From NCBI RefSeq assembly GCF_036194065.1, contig NZ_CP108095.1:2046001-2110000 (forward strand): a stretch of DNA of 64,000 bases, in the 5' to 3' direction. The translations under genes were made by a program, and so were the position numbers. The notes beneath the pieces are model-generated. The model was given only the letters and a program-made list of their open reading frames with translations, ran no database searches and was not told the origin of the DNA. Source of the DNA: Streptomyces sp. NBC_00239 (GTDB lineage Bacteria; Actinomycetota; Actinomycetes; Streptomycetales; Streptomycetaceae). This document shows positions 19,022 through 31,188 of the stretch, in pieces (position 1 is the stretch's first letter; every line of letters begins with the position of its first letter).

Positions 19022-20802
19022 TTCTGCACTGCGTCGGATTCGGATTCTGCGGAACTGCGGAAGTCGTCGGTGTGGCGGGCGTCCGCGAGGGCCGCCGCGA
19101 GGCCGTCCCGGCCCACGGCGGGCCTCTCGCGCCCGTGGACGGAGAGTGCGTAGCCGGCGGCGGTGGCCACCACGTCCACCCATGCGGTGCCCTGCGGGTG
19201 CCCGCAGCGGCGCTCGCAGCCGGACCAGTGCACGGGCAGCGGCCCCCGCGCGGCCTCGGCGACGGCCGCCGCGTCGGCGCGCACGTCGGCCAGCGATTTG
19301 GCGCAACCGGGCTGGCCCGTACAGGCGGTGACGGACTGCCAGGCGCTGCCGGCCGCGACCACCAGCCCGGCCCGCGCGAGCCCGTCGGCCACCGCCGCGT
19401 CGTCACCGGGGCGGCCGGGCCGGGGGCCGGACCCGGAGGCGGGCCCGCGGCCGGACCCGGGACCGGACCCGGTCGCGAAGGCGGGGGCTGAGGCGGGGCC
19501 GGACTCGCGGCCGGACCCGGGGCCGGCGTGCAGGACGACGCTGCGCCACGGGGTCATCAGCAGCTCGGCGCTCCCGCGCCGCACGGCGGCGTCCGCGAGC
19601 GCGCGCAGCTGGCCGGACGTGAGCCGGCCGAGGGGCACCAGCACGCACAGCGGCCCGCCCGCCCCGGCGGACCCGGAAGCGACACCGGTGCCGGCATCCG
19701 CACCCGCACCCACGCCCTCACCCGCACCCGCACCCGCACCCGCACCCGCGAACCCTGGCAGCGGCGGGGCGGCGTACGGCCACGCCACCTCGGCAACCCG
19801 CTCCGCGGCCATCCCGGCGGCGGCCAGTCGGCCCGCGAACTCACCGGCGTCCAGGGCGTGTTCGGCCGGCAGCTCGCGGACCCGCCAGGCCCGCGTACCG
19901 GCCGCGTCGGCGGCGTCGAGGAAGTACTCGGCGGCCAGCAGAGCGGCCCGCGGCGCGTCCGTCCCGGCCACCTCCACGGCGTCGGCGGCGGGCCCCAGCC
20001 GCACCAGGGCGCGCCGCCCCGGCCGGCCGAGCACGGTCACGTCGGGGCCGAGCGCGGCGACGTCGCCGCGGCCGTCGTCGAAGGCGAACAGGAAGCGGCC
20101 GGACAGGGCGGTCACCCGGGCGTTCGCGCACAGCAGCCGGTCGAGCTCCAGCGCCCAGGGCCGGACCGCGGGCCGCAGCCGGTCGCCGGGGGCCGACAGC
20201 GGGGTCGCCACGATGTTGCGGACCCGTTCGTGGCCGGGCGCGGGCAGCAGCCCGGCGCCGTCGAGCAGGGCGGCGAGTTCGCTGCCGCAGCCGTCCGCGA
20301 GGCCGCGCAGCTGCACGTTGCCGCGCGAGGTGAGGTCGAGGCGGCCGTCGCCGAACCGGTCGGCGGCCAGCGCCAGCAGGCGCGCCTGCCGGGCGTCGAG
20401 CAGTCCCGCGGGGATCCGGACCCGGGCCAGGAACCCGTCGTCCGCGGCGTGCAGCCGCAGCGCCCCGGGACACGCGTCCCCCCGCTCCCGCACGACGCGC
20501 TCCGTCCGGCCGGGCCCCGGCGCGGCGGACCCCGCCGCTACGGGCTCCCGTACGGCAGGTTCCGCGACAGCCGACCGCACGCCGGGGTCCGCCGCGATGC
20601 CCTGCACGCCGGGGTCCGCCGCGATGCCCTGTACGCCGGGGTCCGCCACGACGCCTTCCGGCAGCGCAGCCTCCGCCGCGGACCCCGCCACGACGGGCCC
20701 CGCCGCGGTCTCCGGTACGGCGAACGCCCCCACGACGGATTCCCGTATGTGGGGTTCGTCCCGGGATGCGGCGGAGGGGGGCGGTGGCATGGCGGCGAGC
20801 AT
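19018..20802 (-). CDS. cobG: precorrin-3B synthase (siroheme/4Fe-4S type)
   Basis: Oxygen-dependent enzyme making precorrin-3B, which marks the pathway as the aerobic branch. It has the nitrite/sulfite-reductase fold: [13 protein letters not shown], and the 4Fe-4S cysteines C-x5-C (CTGQPGC) and C-x3-C (CERRC). The predicted 594 residues are longer than usual. The N-terminus carries a 9-residue tandem repeat (ADPGVQGIA, three units near 20580-20665), and two Gly/Ala/Ser/Pro-rich inserts interrupt the middle. ATG 20802 is used; 20790 is possible. It is divergent from cobN, sharing the riboswitch-containing gap. Confidence 0.9.
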   Translation of the reverse strand: MLAAMPPPPSAASRDEPHIRESVVGAFAVPETAAGPVVAGSAAEAALPEGVVADPGVQGIAADPGVQGIAADPGVRSAVAEPAVREPVAAGSAAPGPGRTERVVRERGDACPGALRLHAADDGFLARVRIPAGLLDARQARLLALAADRFGDGRLDLTSRGNVQLRGLADGCGSELAALLDGAGLLPAPGHERVRNIVATPLSAPGDRLRPAVRPWALELDRLLCANARVTALSGRFLFAFDDGRGDVAALGPDVTVLGRPGRRALVRLGPAADAVEVAGTDAPRAALLAAEYFLDAADAAGTRAWRVRELPAEHALDAGEFAGRLAAAGMAAERVAEVAWPYAAPPLPGFAGAGAGAGAGEGVGAGADAGTGVASGSAGAGGPLCVLVPLGRLTSGQLRALADAAVRRGSAELLMTPWRSVVLHAGPGSGRESGPASAPAFATGSGPGSGRGPASGSGPRPGRPGDDAAVADGLARAGLVVAAGSAWQSVTACTGQPGCAKSLADVRADAAAVAEAARGPLPVHWSGCERRCGHPQGTAWVDVVATAAGYALSVHGRERPAVGRDGLAAALADARHTDDFRSSAESESDAVQK

Positions 20803-20896
20803 ACCCACGATTGCTGGGGCCCGGCCTGTGGCCGTCGCCACCTGCCGCCGCCCGGGACCTGGGAGAACCCCCTCTCCCGCACCGGACCGGCGGCAC

Positions 20897-21072
20897 ATAG
20901 GATGCCCCTCGGCGGGCCGCCTGGCCCGTCATCGCCGAGGACGGCGACATGGGAGGAAGCCCGGTGAGACTCCGGCGCGGTCCCGCCACTGTGAGCCCGG
21001 CCGCTGCCCTCGCGGCAGCCGGGTGAGTCAGGAACTCCCGCCGTCCACACTGCCCGGGGCGCGGAAACCCCG
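20897..21072 (+). ncRNA. cobalamin riboswitch upstream of cobN
   Basis: The leader of cobN contains the conserved blocks of the adenosylcobalamin riboswitch in order: GGAAGCCCGGTGAGACTCC (from 20954), the B12 box GCCACTGTGA, then GAGTCAGGAACTC. A hairpin CGGGG-N8-CCCCG (21055-21072) abuts the ribosome site GAGGAAGG of cobN and probably masks it when ligand is bound, giving translational repression. Outer limits are approximate. Confidence 0.95.
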
Positions 21073-21090
21073 AGGAAGGCCTGCCGCCGC

Positions 21091-24000
21091 ATGATCCTGC
21101 TGCTGTCGACGTCCGACACCGATCTGCTGAGCGCCCGCGCTGCGGAGGGCCCGGTTCCGTACCGCTTCGCGAACCCGTCCCGGCTGCCGCTCGACGACCT
21201 GCCCGCCCTCCTCGACGGCGCCGACCTGGTCGTCGTACGCCTCCTCGGCGGGCTGCGCGCCTGGCAGGAGGGGCTCGACGTGCTGCTGGCTCCCGGCCAG
21301 GACCGCCCGGTGGTCGTCCTCACCGGCGAACAGGCCCCCGACGCCCAGCTGATGGCCGCCTCCACGGTGCCGATCGGCATCGCCGCCGAGGCCCACGCCT
21401 ACCTGGCGCACGGCGGCCCGGCCAACCTGGAGCAGCTGGCCCGCTTCCTCTCCGACACCGTGCTGCTCACCGGCCACGGCTTCGACTCCCCGGCGCCCGC
21501 GCCGACCTGGGGCCACCTGGAGCGCACGCCGGTGCGCCCGTACGGCCCGCGGATCGCGGTGCTCTACTACCGCGCCCACCAGATGAGCGGGAACACCGCC
21601 TTCGTGCACGCCCTGTGCGACGCCGTCGTGGAGGCAGGCGGCACGCCCGCGCCGCTGTACGTGTCCTCGCTGCGCGCCCCCGAGCCGGAGCTGCTGGCCG
21701 AACTGGCCCACGCCGACGCCATCGTCACCACCGTGCTCGCCGCGGGCGGCACCCGCCCGGCCGACGCCTCCGCCGGCGGCGACGACGAGTCCTGGGACGC
21801 GGGCGCGCTGGCCGCGCTCGACGTGCCGATCCTCCAGGCGCTGTGCCTGACCGGCTCGCGCGCCAACTGGGAGGAGAACGACGAGGGGCTCTCGCCGCTC
21901 GACGCCGCCAGCCAGGTCGCGGTGCCGGAGTTCGACGGCCGCCTGATCACCGTGCCGTTCTCCTTCAAGGAGATCGACGAGGACGGCCTGCCGGCGTACG
22001 TCGCCGACCCGGAGCGGGCCGCCCGGGTGGCGGGCATCGCCCTGCGGCACGCCCGGCTGCGCCACACCCCGAACGCCGACAAGCGCATCGCGCTGGTGCT
22101 GTCCGCGTACCCGACCAAGCACTCCCGGATCGGCAACGCGGTCGGCCTGGACACCCCGGCGAGCGCGGTGGCGCTGCTGCGCCGGCTGCGCGCCGAGGGC
22201 TACGACTTCGGGCCGCAGGAAGAGATCCCCGGCCTGGTCTCCGGCGACGGCGACGAGCTGATCCGCGCGCTCATCGACGCGGGCGGCCACGACCAGGACT
22301 GGCTGACCGAGGAGCAGCTCGCCGCGAACCCGGTCCGGATCCCGGCCGCCGACTACCGGCGCTGGTTCGCCCAGCTGCCGGCCGAGCTGCGCGAGGCGGT
22401 GGAGCGGCACTGGGGCCCGGCGCCGGGCGAGATGTTCCTCGACCGCTCACGGGTGGGCCACGGCGGCGACCCGGACGGCGACATCGTCCTCGCGGCGCTG
22501 CGCCGCGGCAACCTGCTGATCCTCATCCAGCCGCCGCGCGGCTTCGGCGAGAACCCGATCGCGATCTACCACGACCCGGACCTGCCGCCCTCGCACCACT
22601 ACCTGGCCGCCTACCGGTGGATCCAGGCCGCGGCCGAGGACGGCGGCTTCGGCGCCGACGCCATGATCCACCTGGGCAAGCACGGCAACCTGGAGTGGCT
22701 GCCCGGCAAGAACGCCGGCCTGTCCGCCGCGTGCGCGCCCGACGCGGCCCTCGGCGACCTGCCGCTGGTCTACCCCTTCCTGGTCAACGACCCGGGCGAG
22801 GGCACCCAGGCCAAGCGCCGGGTGCACGCCACGCTCGTGGACCACCTCGTGCCGCCGATGGCGCGCGCCGACTCCTACGGGGACATCGCGCGGCTGGAGC
22901 AGCACCTCGACGAGTACGCGCAGATCTCCTCGATGGACCCGGCGAAGCTGCCGGCGATCCGCGCGCAGATCTGGACGCTGATCCAGGCCGCGAAGCTGGA
23001 CCACGACCTCGGTCTCGCCGAACGCCCGGACGACGACGGCTTCGACGACTTCCTGCTGCACGTCGACGGCTGGCTGTGCGAGGTCAAGGACGCGCAGATC
23101 CGCGACGGCCTGCACGTGCTGGGCGGCGCGCCGACCGGCCCCGAGCGCGTCAACCTGGTCCTGGCGATCCTGCGCGCCCGCCAGATCTGGGGCGGCACGA
23201 CCGCGCTGCCGGGCCTGCGCGAGGCGCTCGGCCTTGACGAGTCCGCGGCCACGCGCACCACGGCCGACGCGGCCGAGGAGACGGCCCGCGCGCTGGTCGA
23301 GGCCATGGAGGCTGCGGGCTGGGACCCGGCCGCCGTCGCCGCGGTCGCCGAGGGGCACCCGGCTGGCGTGGCGGACGTCCTGGAGTTCGCCGCGCGCGAG
23401 GTGGTGCCGCGGCTGGCCGCGACCACCGACGAGATCGACCACGCGGTGCACGCTCTGAACGGCGGCTTCGTACCGGCGGGCCCGTCGGGCTCGCCTCTGC
23501 GCGGCCTGGTCAACGTGCTGCCGACCGGCCGCAACTTCTACTCCGTCGACCCCAAGGCCGTGCCCTCGCGCCTCGCGTGGGAGACCGGCCAGGCCCTCGC
23601 GGACTCGCTGCTGGAGCGCTACCGCACCGACAACGGCGAGTGGCCGGCGTCCGTCGGCCTGTCGCTGTGGGGCACCAGCGCGATGCGCACCGCCGGCGAC
23701 GACGTGGCCGAGGCCATGGCGCTGCTCGGCGTCCGCCCGGTGTGGGACGAGGCCTCGCGCCGGGTCACCGGCCTGGAGCCGATCCCGTACGAGGAGCTGG
23801 GCCGGCCGCGCATCGACGTGACGCTGCGCATCTCGGGCTTCTTCCGGGACGCGTTCCCGCACGTCATCGGGCTGCTCGACGACGCGGTGCGGCTGGCCGC
23901 CTCGCTCGACGAGCCCGCCGAGGCCAACTACGTGCGGGCGCACGCCCAGGCGGACCTCGCCGAGCACGGCGACGAGCGGCGGGCCACCACCCGCATCTTC

Positions 24001-24714
24001 GGCTCCCGCCCCGGCACGTACGGCGCGGGCATCCTCCAGCTGATCGACAGCCGGGACTGGCGCACCGACGCCGACCTCGCGGAGGTCTACACGGTGTGGG
24101 GCGGCTACGCGTACGGCCGCGAGCTGAACGGGCGCCCGGCGCGGGCCGAGATGGAGACCGCGTACAAGCGGATCACGGTCGCCGCGAAGAACACCGACAC
24201 CCGCGAGCACGACATCGCGGACTCGGACGACTACTTCCAGTACCACGGCGGCATGGTCGCCACCGTACGGGCGCTGCGCGGCACGGCCCCCGAGGCGTAC
24301 ATCGGGGACTCGACGCGGCCGGAGACGGTCCGCACCCGCACGCTGGTGGAGGAGACCTCGCGGGTCTTCCGGGCCCGGGTGGTCAACCCGAAGTGGATCG
24401 AGGCGATGCGCCGTCACGGCTACAAGGGCGCCTTCGAGCTCGCCGCGACCGTCGACTACCTCTTCGGGTACGACGCGACGACGGGCGTGATCGCCGACTG
24501 GATGTACGACAAGCTGACGCAGACGTACGTCCTGGACGCCGAGAACCGGGCCTTCCTCCAGGAGGCCAACCCGTGGGCCCTGCACGGGATCGCGGAACGC
24601 CTGCTGGAGGCCGAGTCCCGCGGCATGTGGGAGAAGCCCGACCCGGAGACGCTGGCGGCGCTGCGCCAGGTGTTCCTGGACACCGAGGGCGACCTCGAAG
24701 GCGACGCCGAATAG
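21091..24714 (+). CDS. cobN: cobaltochelatase subunit CobN
   Basis: Large ATP-dependent chelatase subunit of 1207 residues that binds the corrin ring and inserts Co2+ in the aerobic pathway, working with CobS/CobT or ChlI/ChlD-type AAA+ partners that are not in this window. Diagnostic segments include ALCLTGSRANWEENDEGLSP, MIHLGKHGNLEWLPGK, LPTGRNFYSVDP and FGSRPGTYGAGI. GAGGAAGG lies 11 bases before the ATG. It is expressed from its own unit behind a cobalamin riboswitch, so cobalt insertion falls when B12 is plentiful. Confidence 0.97.
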   Translation: MILLLSTSDTDLLSARAAEGPVPYRFANPSRLPLDDLPALLDGADLVVVRLLGGLRAWQEGLDVLLAPGQDRPVVVLTGEQAPDAQLMAASTVPIGIAAEAHAYLAHGGPANLEQLARFLSDTVLLTGHGFDSPAPAPTWGHLERTPVRPYGPRIAVLYYRAHQMSGNTAFVHALCDAVVEAGGTPAPLYVSSLRAPEPELLAELAHADAIVTTVLAAGGTRPADASAGGDDESWDAGALAALDVPILQALCLTGSRANWEENDEGLSPLDAASQVAVPEFDGRLITVPFSFKEIDEDGLPAYVADPERAARVAGIALRHARLRHTPNADKRIALVLSAYPTKHSRIGNAVGLDTPASAVALLRRLRAEGYDFGPQEEIPGLVSGDGDELIRALIDAGGHDQDWLTEEQLAANPVRIPAADYRRWFAQLPAELREAVERHWGPAPGEMFLDRSRVGHGGDPDGDIVLAALRRGNLLILIQPPRGFGENPIAIYHDPDLPPSHHYLAAYRWIQAAAEDGGFGADAMIHLGKHGNLEWLPGKNAGLSAACAPDAALGDLPLVYPFLVNDPGEGTQAKRRVHATLVDHLVPPMARADSYGDIARLEQHLDEYAQISSMDPAKLPAIRAQIWTLIQAAKLDHDLGLAERPDDDGFDDFLLHVDGWLCEVKDAQIRDGLHVLGGAPTGPERVNLVLAILRARQIWGGTTALPGLREALGLDESAATRTTADAAEETARALVEAMEAAGWDPAAVAAVAEGHPAGVADVLEFAAREVVPRLAATTDEIDHAVHALNGGFVPAGPSGSPLRGLVNVLPTGRNFYSVDPKAVPSRLAWETGQALADSLLERYRTDNGEWPASVGLSLWGTSAMRTAGDDVAEAMALLGVRPVWDEASRRVTGLEPIPYEELGRPRIDVTLRISGFFRDAFPHVIGLLDDAVRLAASLDEPAEANYVRAHAQADLAEHGDERRATTRIFGSRPGTYGAGILQLIDSRDWRTDADLAEVYTVWGGYAYGRELNGRPARAEMETAYKRITVAAKNTDTREHDIADSDDYFQYHGGMVATVRALRGTAPEAYIGDSTRPETVRTRTLVEETSRVFRARVVNPKWIEAMRRHGYKGAFELAATVDYLFGYDATTGVIADWMYDKLTQTYVLDAENRAFLQEANPWALHGIAERLLEAESRGMWEKPDPETLAALRQVFLDTEGDLEGDAE

Positions 24715-24753
24715 CAGTGGAACCCCGGCCGGACGCTGTCGCACAATGCTCTG

Positions 24754-25554
24754 ATGGATCTTGATGTGCATCTCGACACGGAGCAGCTGGCGCAGCGCCT
24801 GGCCGGGGTCGGCGGTGTCGTGGGCGTCTGCCTCGGCGGCAGCCGGGCCCGCGGCACCCACCGGCCCGACTCGGACTACGACTTCGGCCTGTACTACCGC
24901 GGCCGGCCCGACACCGCGGCGCTGCGCGCCCTGGCGAAGGAGCTGACCGGCGCGGAGGTCGACGTGACCGAGCCGGGCGCCTGGGGCCCGTGGGTGGACG
25001 GCGGTGCCTGGCTGACGGTCGGCGGGGCGCGCGTGGACTGGCTCTACCGTGACGTGGACCGGGTATCCCGCCTCTGGGAGGACTGCCGGGAGGGCCGCTA
25101 CGAGATCGGCACGCAGCCGGGCCACCCTCTCGGCGTCTACTCGCACTCCTACCCCGGCGAGCTCGCCACGGGCCGCATCCTGGCCGACCCGACCGGCGAA
25201 CTCACCGTCTTGCAGGGCGACATGGCGCACTACCCGGCGGCCCTGCGCAAGGCCCTGGTCGACGCGGCCCGCTGGGAGCCGGACTTCGTGCTGGCCGGCG
25301 CGGCCAAGGGCGCGGCCCGCGGTGACTCCTTCTACGTGGCGGGCTGCCTGTTCCGGGCGGTGGGCGTCCTCGCCCAGGCCCTGCACGCCCAGGCCGGCAG
25401 CTGGCCGGTCAACGAGAAGGGCATCATCGCCGCCGCCGGTGAACTGCCCTGCGCCCCACCGGACTTCGCGGCCCGCGCCCACGCCCTCTTCACCACTCAC
25501 GATCTCAAGGCGGCCGCAGAACTGACCGAGGACGTCCTGACCCGCTGCGCCTGA
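24754..25554 (+). CDS. nucleotidyltransferase-domain protein
   Basis: Protein of 266 residues with the polymerase-beta-like nucleotidyltransferase signature GGSRARG...DSDYDFGLYY near residues 28-46 and a likely third carboxylate in GGARVDWLYRD. A helical C-terminal half follows. Such proteins can transfer AMP to antibiotics, proteins or RNA; the substrate is unknown. It begins 39 bases after cobN and may share its transcript, though no pathway link is evident. Confidence 0.8.
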   Translation: MDLDVHLDTEQLAQRLAGVGGVVGVCLGGSRARGTHRPDSDYDFGLYYRGRPDTAALRALAKELTGAEVDVTEPGAWGPWVDGGAWLTVGGARVDWLYRDVDRVSRLWEDCREGRYEIGTQPGHPLGVYSHSYPGELATGRILADPTGELTVLQGDMAHYPAALRKALVDAARWEPDFVLAGAAKGAARGDSFYVAGCLFRAVGVLAQALHAQAGSWPVNEKGIIAAAGELPCAPPDFAARAHALFTTHDLKAAAELTEDVLTRCA

Positions 25555-25630
25555 CCCGCCCCCGGCCCCGCCGCGCCCGGCGAGGCGCGTGCCGGACCCC
25601 GCCGGCCGGGCGGGACCGTGACGGCACGGC

Positions 25631-26425
25631 CTACCGCAGCGGGCGGTCCGGGTGGACCCAGGACGGGACCACCGCGCACTCCGGGCACTCCGGGTCGTCC
25701 TGGCTGACCGTTAGGCGGAAGTGGTCGTCGGCGCTCAGGGACGTCAGGGCGGGATGGTGGACCGCGGCGAGCTTGAGCCGGACGTGCTCGCCGCGGCTCT
25801 TGGTGGGGCGGATCCGGTTCCAGACCGGGGGCAGCGCCGCGATCAGGCCCAGGGCCGTCAGGCCGCCGAGGCCGGTGATCGCGTCGCGCAGGCCGAACGG
25901 GGCGAGGTCGTAGGTCAGGCCCAGGATCATCCCGGCGGCGATCGCCGCGAAGAAGATGAAGGCCACCAGAAAGCAGCAACTGCTGGAATCCCCGCGCCGG
26001 ATCCAGCGCGGCAGCGCCTCGTGGTGGGCCCAGCGCCAGTCCCGGATCGCCCGGAACTGCACTTCGTCCGAGCGGAGTTGGCTCAGCGAGCCCGGCGCCG
26101 GCCGGCTGCGCAGCCAGTCGAGCACACCGGCCGGCACCGGGTGCCGAGGGCTGCGGTCCGGGTCCCGTCCGGCCGCCGTGAGGTGCAGTTCCCCGTACGG
26201 GTCCACCTCGACGAACCCTAGGCGCACCAGGTCGGCGACCGCGACGAACTCGCCCGGCTCCGGCGCCGTCGCCATGTGGGCGTAGTACGGGTCGGGCTCG
26301 TAGGAGGCGAGCCGGGTCACGAGGGTGTGCAGGCGCAGGCGGCGGACCGCCCACCGCAGCGCGAGCACGGTGTACGGGATCGCGACGGCGCCCAGGGAGA
26401 GTTCGGGGACGGTGAGTGGCTGCAC
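25631..26425 (-). CDS. hypothetical membrane protein
   Basis: Protein of 264 residues from a GTG. It has one N-terminal hydrophobic segment and two central ones (CCFLVAFIFFAAIAAGMILG and GLGGLTALGLIAALPP). The cytosolic part between them resembles the TIGR04222-type actinobacterial membrane proteins only weakly, so no function is assigned. Its C-terminus has a CPEC pair. It is convergent with the nucleotidyltransferase gene. Confidence 0.65.
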   Translation of the reverse strand: MQPLTVPELSLGAVAIPYTVLALRWAVRRLRLHTLVTRLASYEPDPYYAHMATAPEPGEFVAVADLVRLGFVEVDPYGELHLTAAGRDPDRSPRHPVPAGVLDWLRSRPAPGSLSQLRSDEVQFRAIRDWRWAHHEALPRWIRRGDSSSCCFLVAFIFFAAIAAGMILGLTYDLAPFGLRDAITGLGGLTALGLIAALPPVWNRIRPTKSRGEHVRLKLAAVHHPALTSLSADDHFRLTVSQDDPECPECAVVPSWVHPDRPLR

Positions 26426-26583
26426 GCCGTGAGGCTAGGACGCGGCGCGCGGTGCCGTCGAGCGGATTCCGGCCGGGAGACGGAGCCCGCCCCTTATCCC
26501 GGATCGGCGGGTGGTGGCGCGGAACCGCCCCGCCGTCACCTGATGCGGTGAACTCCCCCATGTCCGGGGCGGCCGAGGGGTAA

Positions 26584-28950
<2,367 letters not shown>

Positions 28951-28991
28951 GCCGGGGCGGGCCCGGCACCTGCCGGGCCCGCCCCTTCCCC

Positions 28992-29894
28992 TCAGAAGCC
29001 GCGCAGGTGCAGCGCGTCGAGGACGGCCAGGTCGTCGGCCGACAGCCGCAGGGCGCCGGCGGCGATGTTGTCCTCCAGGTGGGCGGGGTTGCCGGTGCCG
29101 GGAATGGCCAGCACGTGCGGGCCGCGGTGCAGGGTCCACGCGGTCCGCACCCGGGCCGTGCTCACCCCGTGGGCGCGTGCGACGGTGACCAGTTCCGGCG
29201 CCTCCTCGGCGGGGGCGCCGCCCTCCCGCCCCGCGCCGGCGATGGCGTAGAACGGCACGAAGGCGATGCCCTGCTCGCCGCAGATCCGCAGGAGGTCGTC
29301 CTGGGCGGGCCGCCCGATCCCGTACGGGTTCTGTACGCAGACCACCGGCGCGATGGCCTGCGCCTCGGCGAGCTGCGCGGCCCCGATGTTGGACAGTCCG
29401 AGGTGCCGGATGAGCCCGGCCTCGCGCAGCTCGGCCAGGACGCCGAACCGCTCGGCTATCGAGGCGGTGCCCAGGATCCGCAGGTTGACCACGTCGAGGT
29501 GGTCCCGGCCGAGCTGGCGCAGGTTCTCCTCGACCTGGCCGCGCAGTTGCGCGGGTCCGGCGTGGCTCCATTCGCCCGAAGGGTCCCGGCCCGGCCCCAC
29601 CTTGGTCGCGATGACCAGGTCGCCCGCGTACGGCGAAAGGGCCTGGTTGATCAGCTCGTTGGCGGAGCGCAGCGAGGAGAAGTAGAACGAGGCCGTGTCG
29701 ATGTGGTTCACGCCGAGCTCGACGGCGCGCCGCAGCACGGCCACCGCCTGCGCGCGGTCGCTCGGCACGGCGTCGAGTGCGAACGCCTCGCCCTTCTGCG
29801 TGAGGCGCATCGCGCCGAAGCCGATCCGGTTGACGGTCAGGTCGCCGAGCGTCCAGGTGCCCGCCGCCGCCGCGTTGATCATCGCTGAGGTCAT
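28992..29894 (-). CDS. aldo/keto reductase
   Basis: NADPH-dependent oxidoreductase of 300 residues with a TIM barrel. The catalytic region shows HIDTASFYFS (Asp and Tyr), IATKVGP (Lys) and LDVVNLRILG, where the usual active-site His is replaced by Asn as in some actinobacterial AKR members. The cofactor segment IPGTGNPAHLEDNIAA is intact. Substrate unknown. It is convergent with the geosmin synthase gene. Confidence 0.88.
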   Translation of the reverse strand: MTSAMINAAAAGTWTLGDLTVNRIGFGAMRLTQKGEAFALDAVPSDRAQAVAVLRRAVELGVNHIDTASFYFSSLRSANELINQALSPYAGDLVIATKVGPGRDPSGEWSHAGPAQLRGQVEENLRQLGRDHLDVVNLRILGTASIAERFGVLAELREAGLIRHLGLSNIGAAQLAEAQAIAPVVCVQNPYGIGRPAQDDLLRICGEQGIAFVPFYAIAGAGREGGAPAEEAPELVTVARAHGVSTARVRTAWTLHRGPHVLAIPGTGNPAHLEDNIAAGALRLSADDLAVLDALHLRGF

Positions 29895-29931
29895 CCGGGA
29901 ATGATCACACGGCCGGGGCGGGTGAGCGGGG

Positions 29932-31155
29932 TCAGAATTCGTCGAGGGTGTGCGGTAGCAGTTCCGTGCGCAGCGCCGCGTCGAGGGCGGCGGCCGCGCC
30001 CGGGGTGTGCTCGACGGCGAGCCCGGCCCGTACGAGTGCGGCGGCGGCGGTGCCGCCCAGGTAGCAGGCGGCCAGGTCGCGGGCGTCGAGGCCGAGGTCC
30101 GCCGGGGCGCGGGCCGGTTCGCAGGAGGCGCCGTCCGGTCCGGCCTTCAGGCGGAACCGGCCGGCGTTGGCCGGCAGCCGGGCGTCGGACAGCTCCAGGA
30201 CGATCTCCACCGGGGCGGCCCAGCCGCGCGCGGTCAGCGCGGCGGGCACGTCGACGAGCCTGACCCACAGCGCCGGGAACTGCGAGGTGACCTTGACCTG
30301 GTCGCGGTCGGCGGCGAAGTGCAGCAGCGGGTCGTCGGCCGGCCGGCCCCAGGCGCTCACCTTGCCGGTGAGGTCGAGGGAGGCGACGCAGTTCCACAGG
30401 GCGGCGGCGGCCTGCGGGGTGTCGGCCTCCAGTTCGTCGACGCGCACCAGCCCGGGGACCCGTACCGGGCCGCCGTCGTCCTCGGCCTTGGTGCGGTAGA
30501 CGACGTACCCGGCGAGCGGGTCGCCGAGCGTGATGATCCGCGGCGGGCTCAGCTGCTCGTCCTCGCTGTCCTTCTCGCGCAGCCACTCGGTGCGCCAGCG
30601 CTCCTCGTCCCGGGTGGTGCGGCCGGCCCGGCCCGCGCGGGTGCGCTCGTAGTACGGGCCGAGCAGGGCCGGGGCGTCGGCCGGGTCGACGAGCCGCAGC
30701 GGCCGCCCGTCGGGGGTGACGCGCAGGGCGAGCGGCCGCGTCGAGTCGATCTCCACGGTCAGACCGTGGGTGGCCGCGCCGAAGCCGAACCGCCCGTAGA
30801 TGGCGGCCTCGGAGGCCCACAGCGCGGCGATCGGGCGGCCCGCGCGGGCCGCCCGGTCCAACTGCTCCGCCATCAGCGCGCTGAGCACCCCGCGGCGGCG
30901 GTGGGTGGGCGCCACCGAGACGAACGTGAGGCACGGGCAGGGCAGATCGGCCCCGGGGACGGACAGCCGGAACGGGTGGGCGGCCATGAAGCCGACCAGC
31001 GCGGCGCCGTCGTAGGCGCCGATGCGTTCGCAGCCGGCCAGCAGATCGTGGTGGTGGGCGCGTTCCTCTTCCTCGGGCCGGTCGTGGAAGACCAGGTAGG
31101 CGAGTTCCAGCGCGCGGTCGATCTCGTCCTCGGGTACGTCACGGATGTCCACCAT
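29932..31155 (-). CDS. Eis-like GNAT acetyltransferase
   Basis: Protein of 407 residues with the three-part architecture of the Eis family: an N-terminal GNAT domain (VSVAPTHRRRGVLSALM is the acetyl-CoA loop), a second GNAT-like domain and a C-terminal sterol-carrier-like domain. The tyrosine of ASEAAIYGRFGFG matches the catalytic Tyr of Eis. The protein ends in LDEF, so a C-terminal Phe carboxylate is available, as used as general base in mycobacterial Eis. Family members acetylate aminoglycosides and other amines at several positions. ATG 31155 gives the expected length. Confidence 0.87.
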   Translation of the reverse strand: MVDIRDVPEDEIDRALELAYLVFHDRPEEEERAHHHDLLAGCERIGAYDGAALVGFMAAHPFRLSVPGADLPCPCLTFVSVAPTHRRRGVLSALMAEQLDRAARAGRPIAALWASEAAIYGRFGFGAATHGLTVEIDSTRPLALRVTPDGRPLRLVDPADAPALLGPYYERTRAGRAGRTTRDEERWRTEWLREKDSEDEQLSPPRIITLGDPLAGYVVYRTKAEDDGGPVRVPGLVRVDELEADTPQAAAALWNCVASLDLTGKVSAWGRPADDPLLHFAADRDQVKVTSQFPALWVRLVDVPAALTARGWAAPVEIVLELSDARLPANAGRFRLKAGPDGASCEPARAPADLGLDARDLAACYLGGTAAAALVRAGLAVEHTPGAAAALDAALRTELLPHTLDEF

Positions 31156-31188
31156 GTCCCGGACCCTAAACCCTCATTGGGGGACGGG

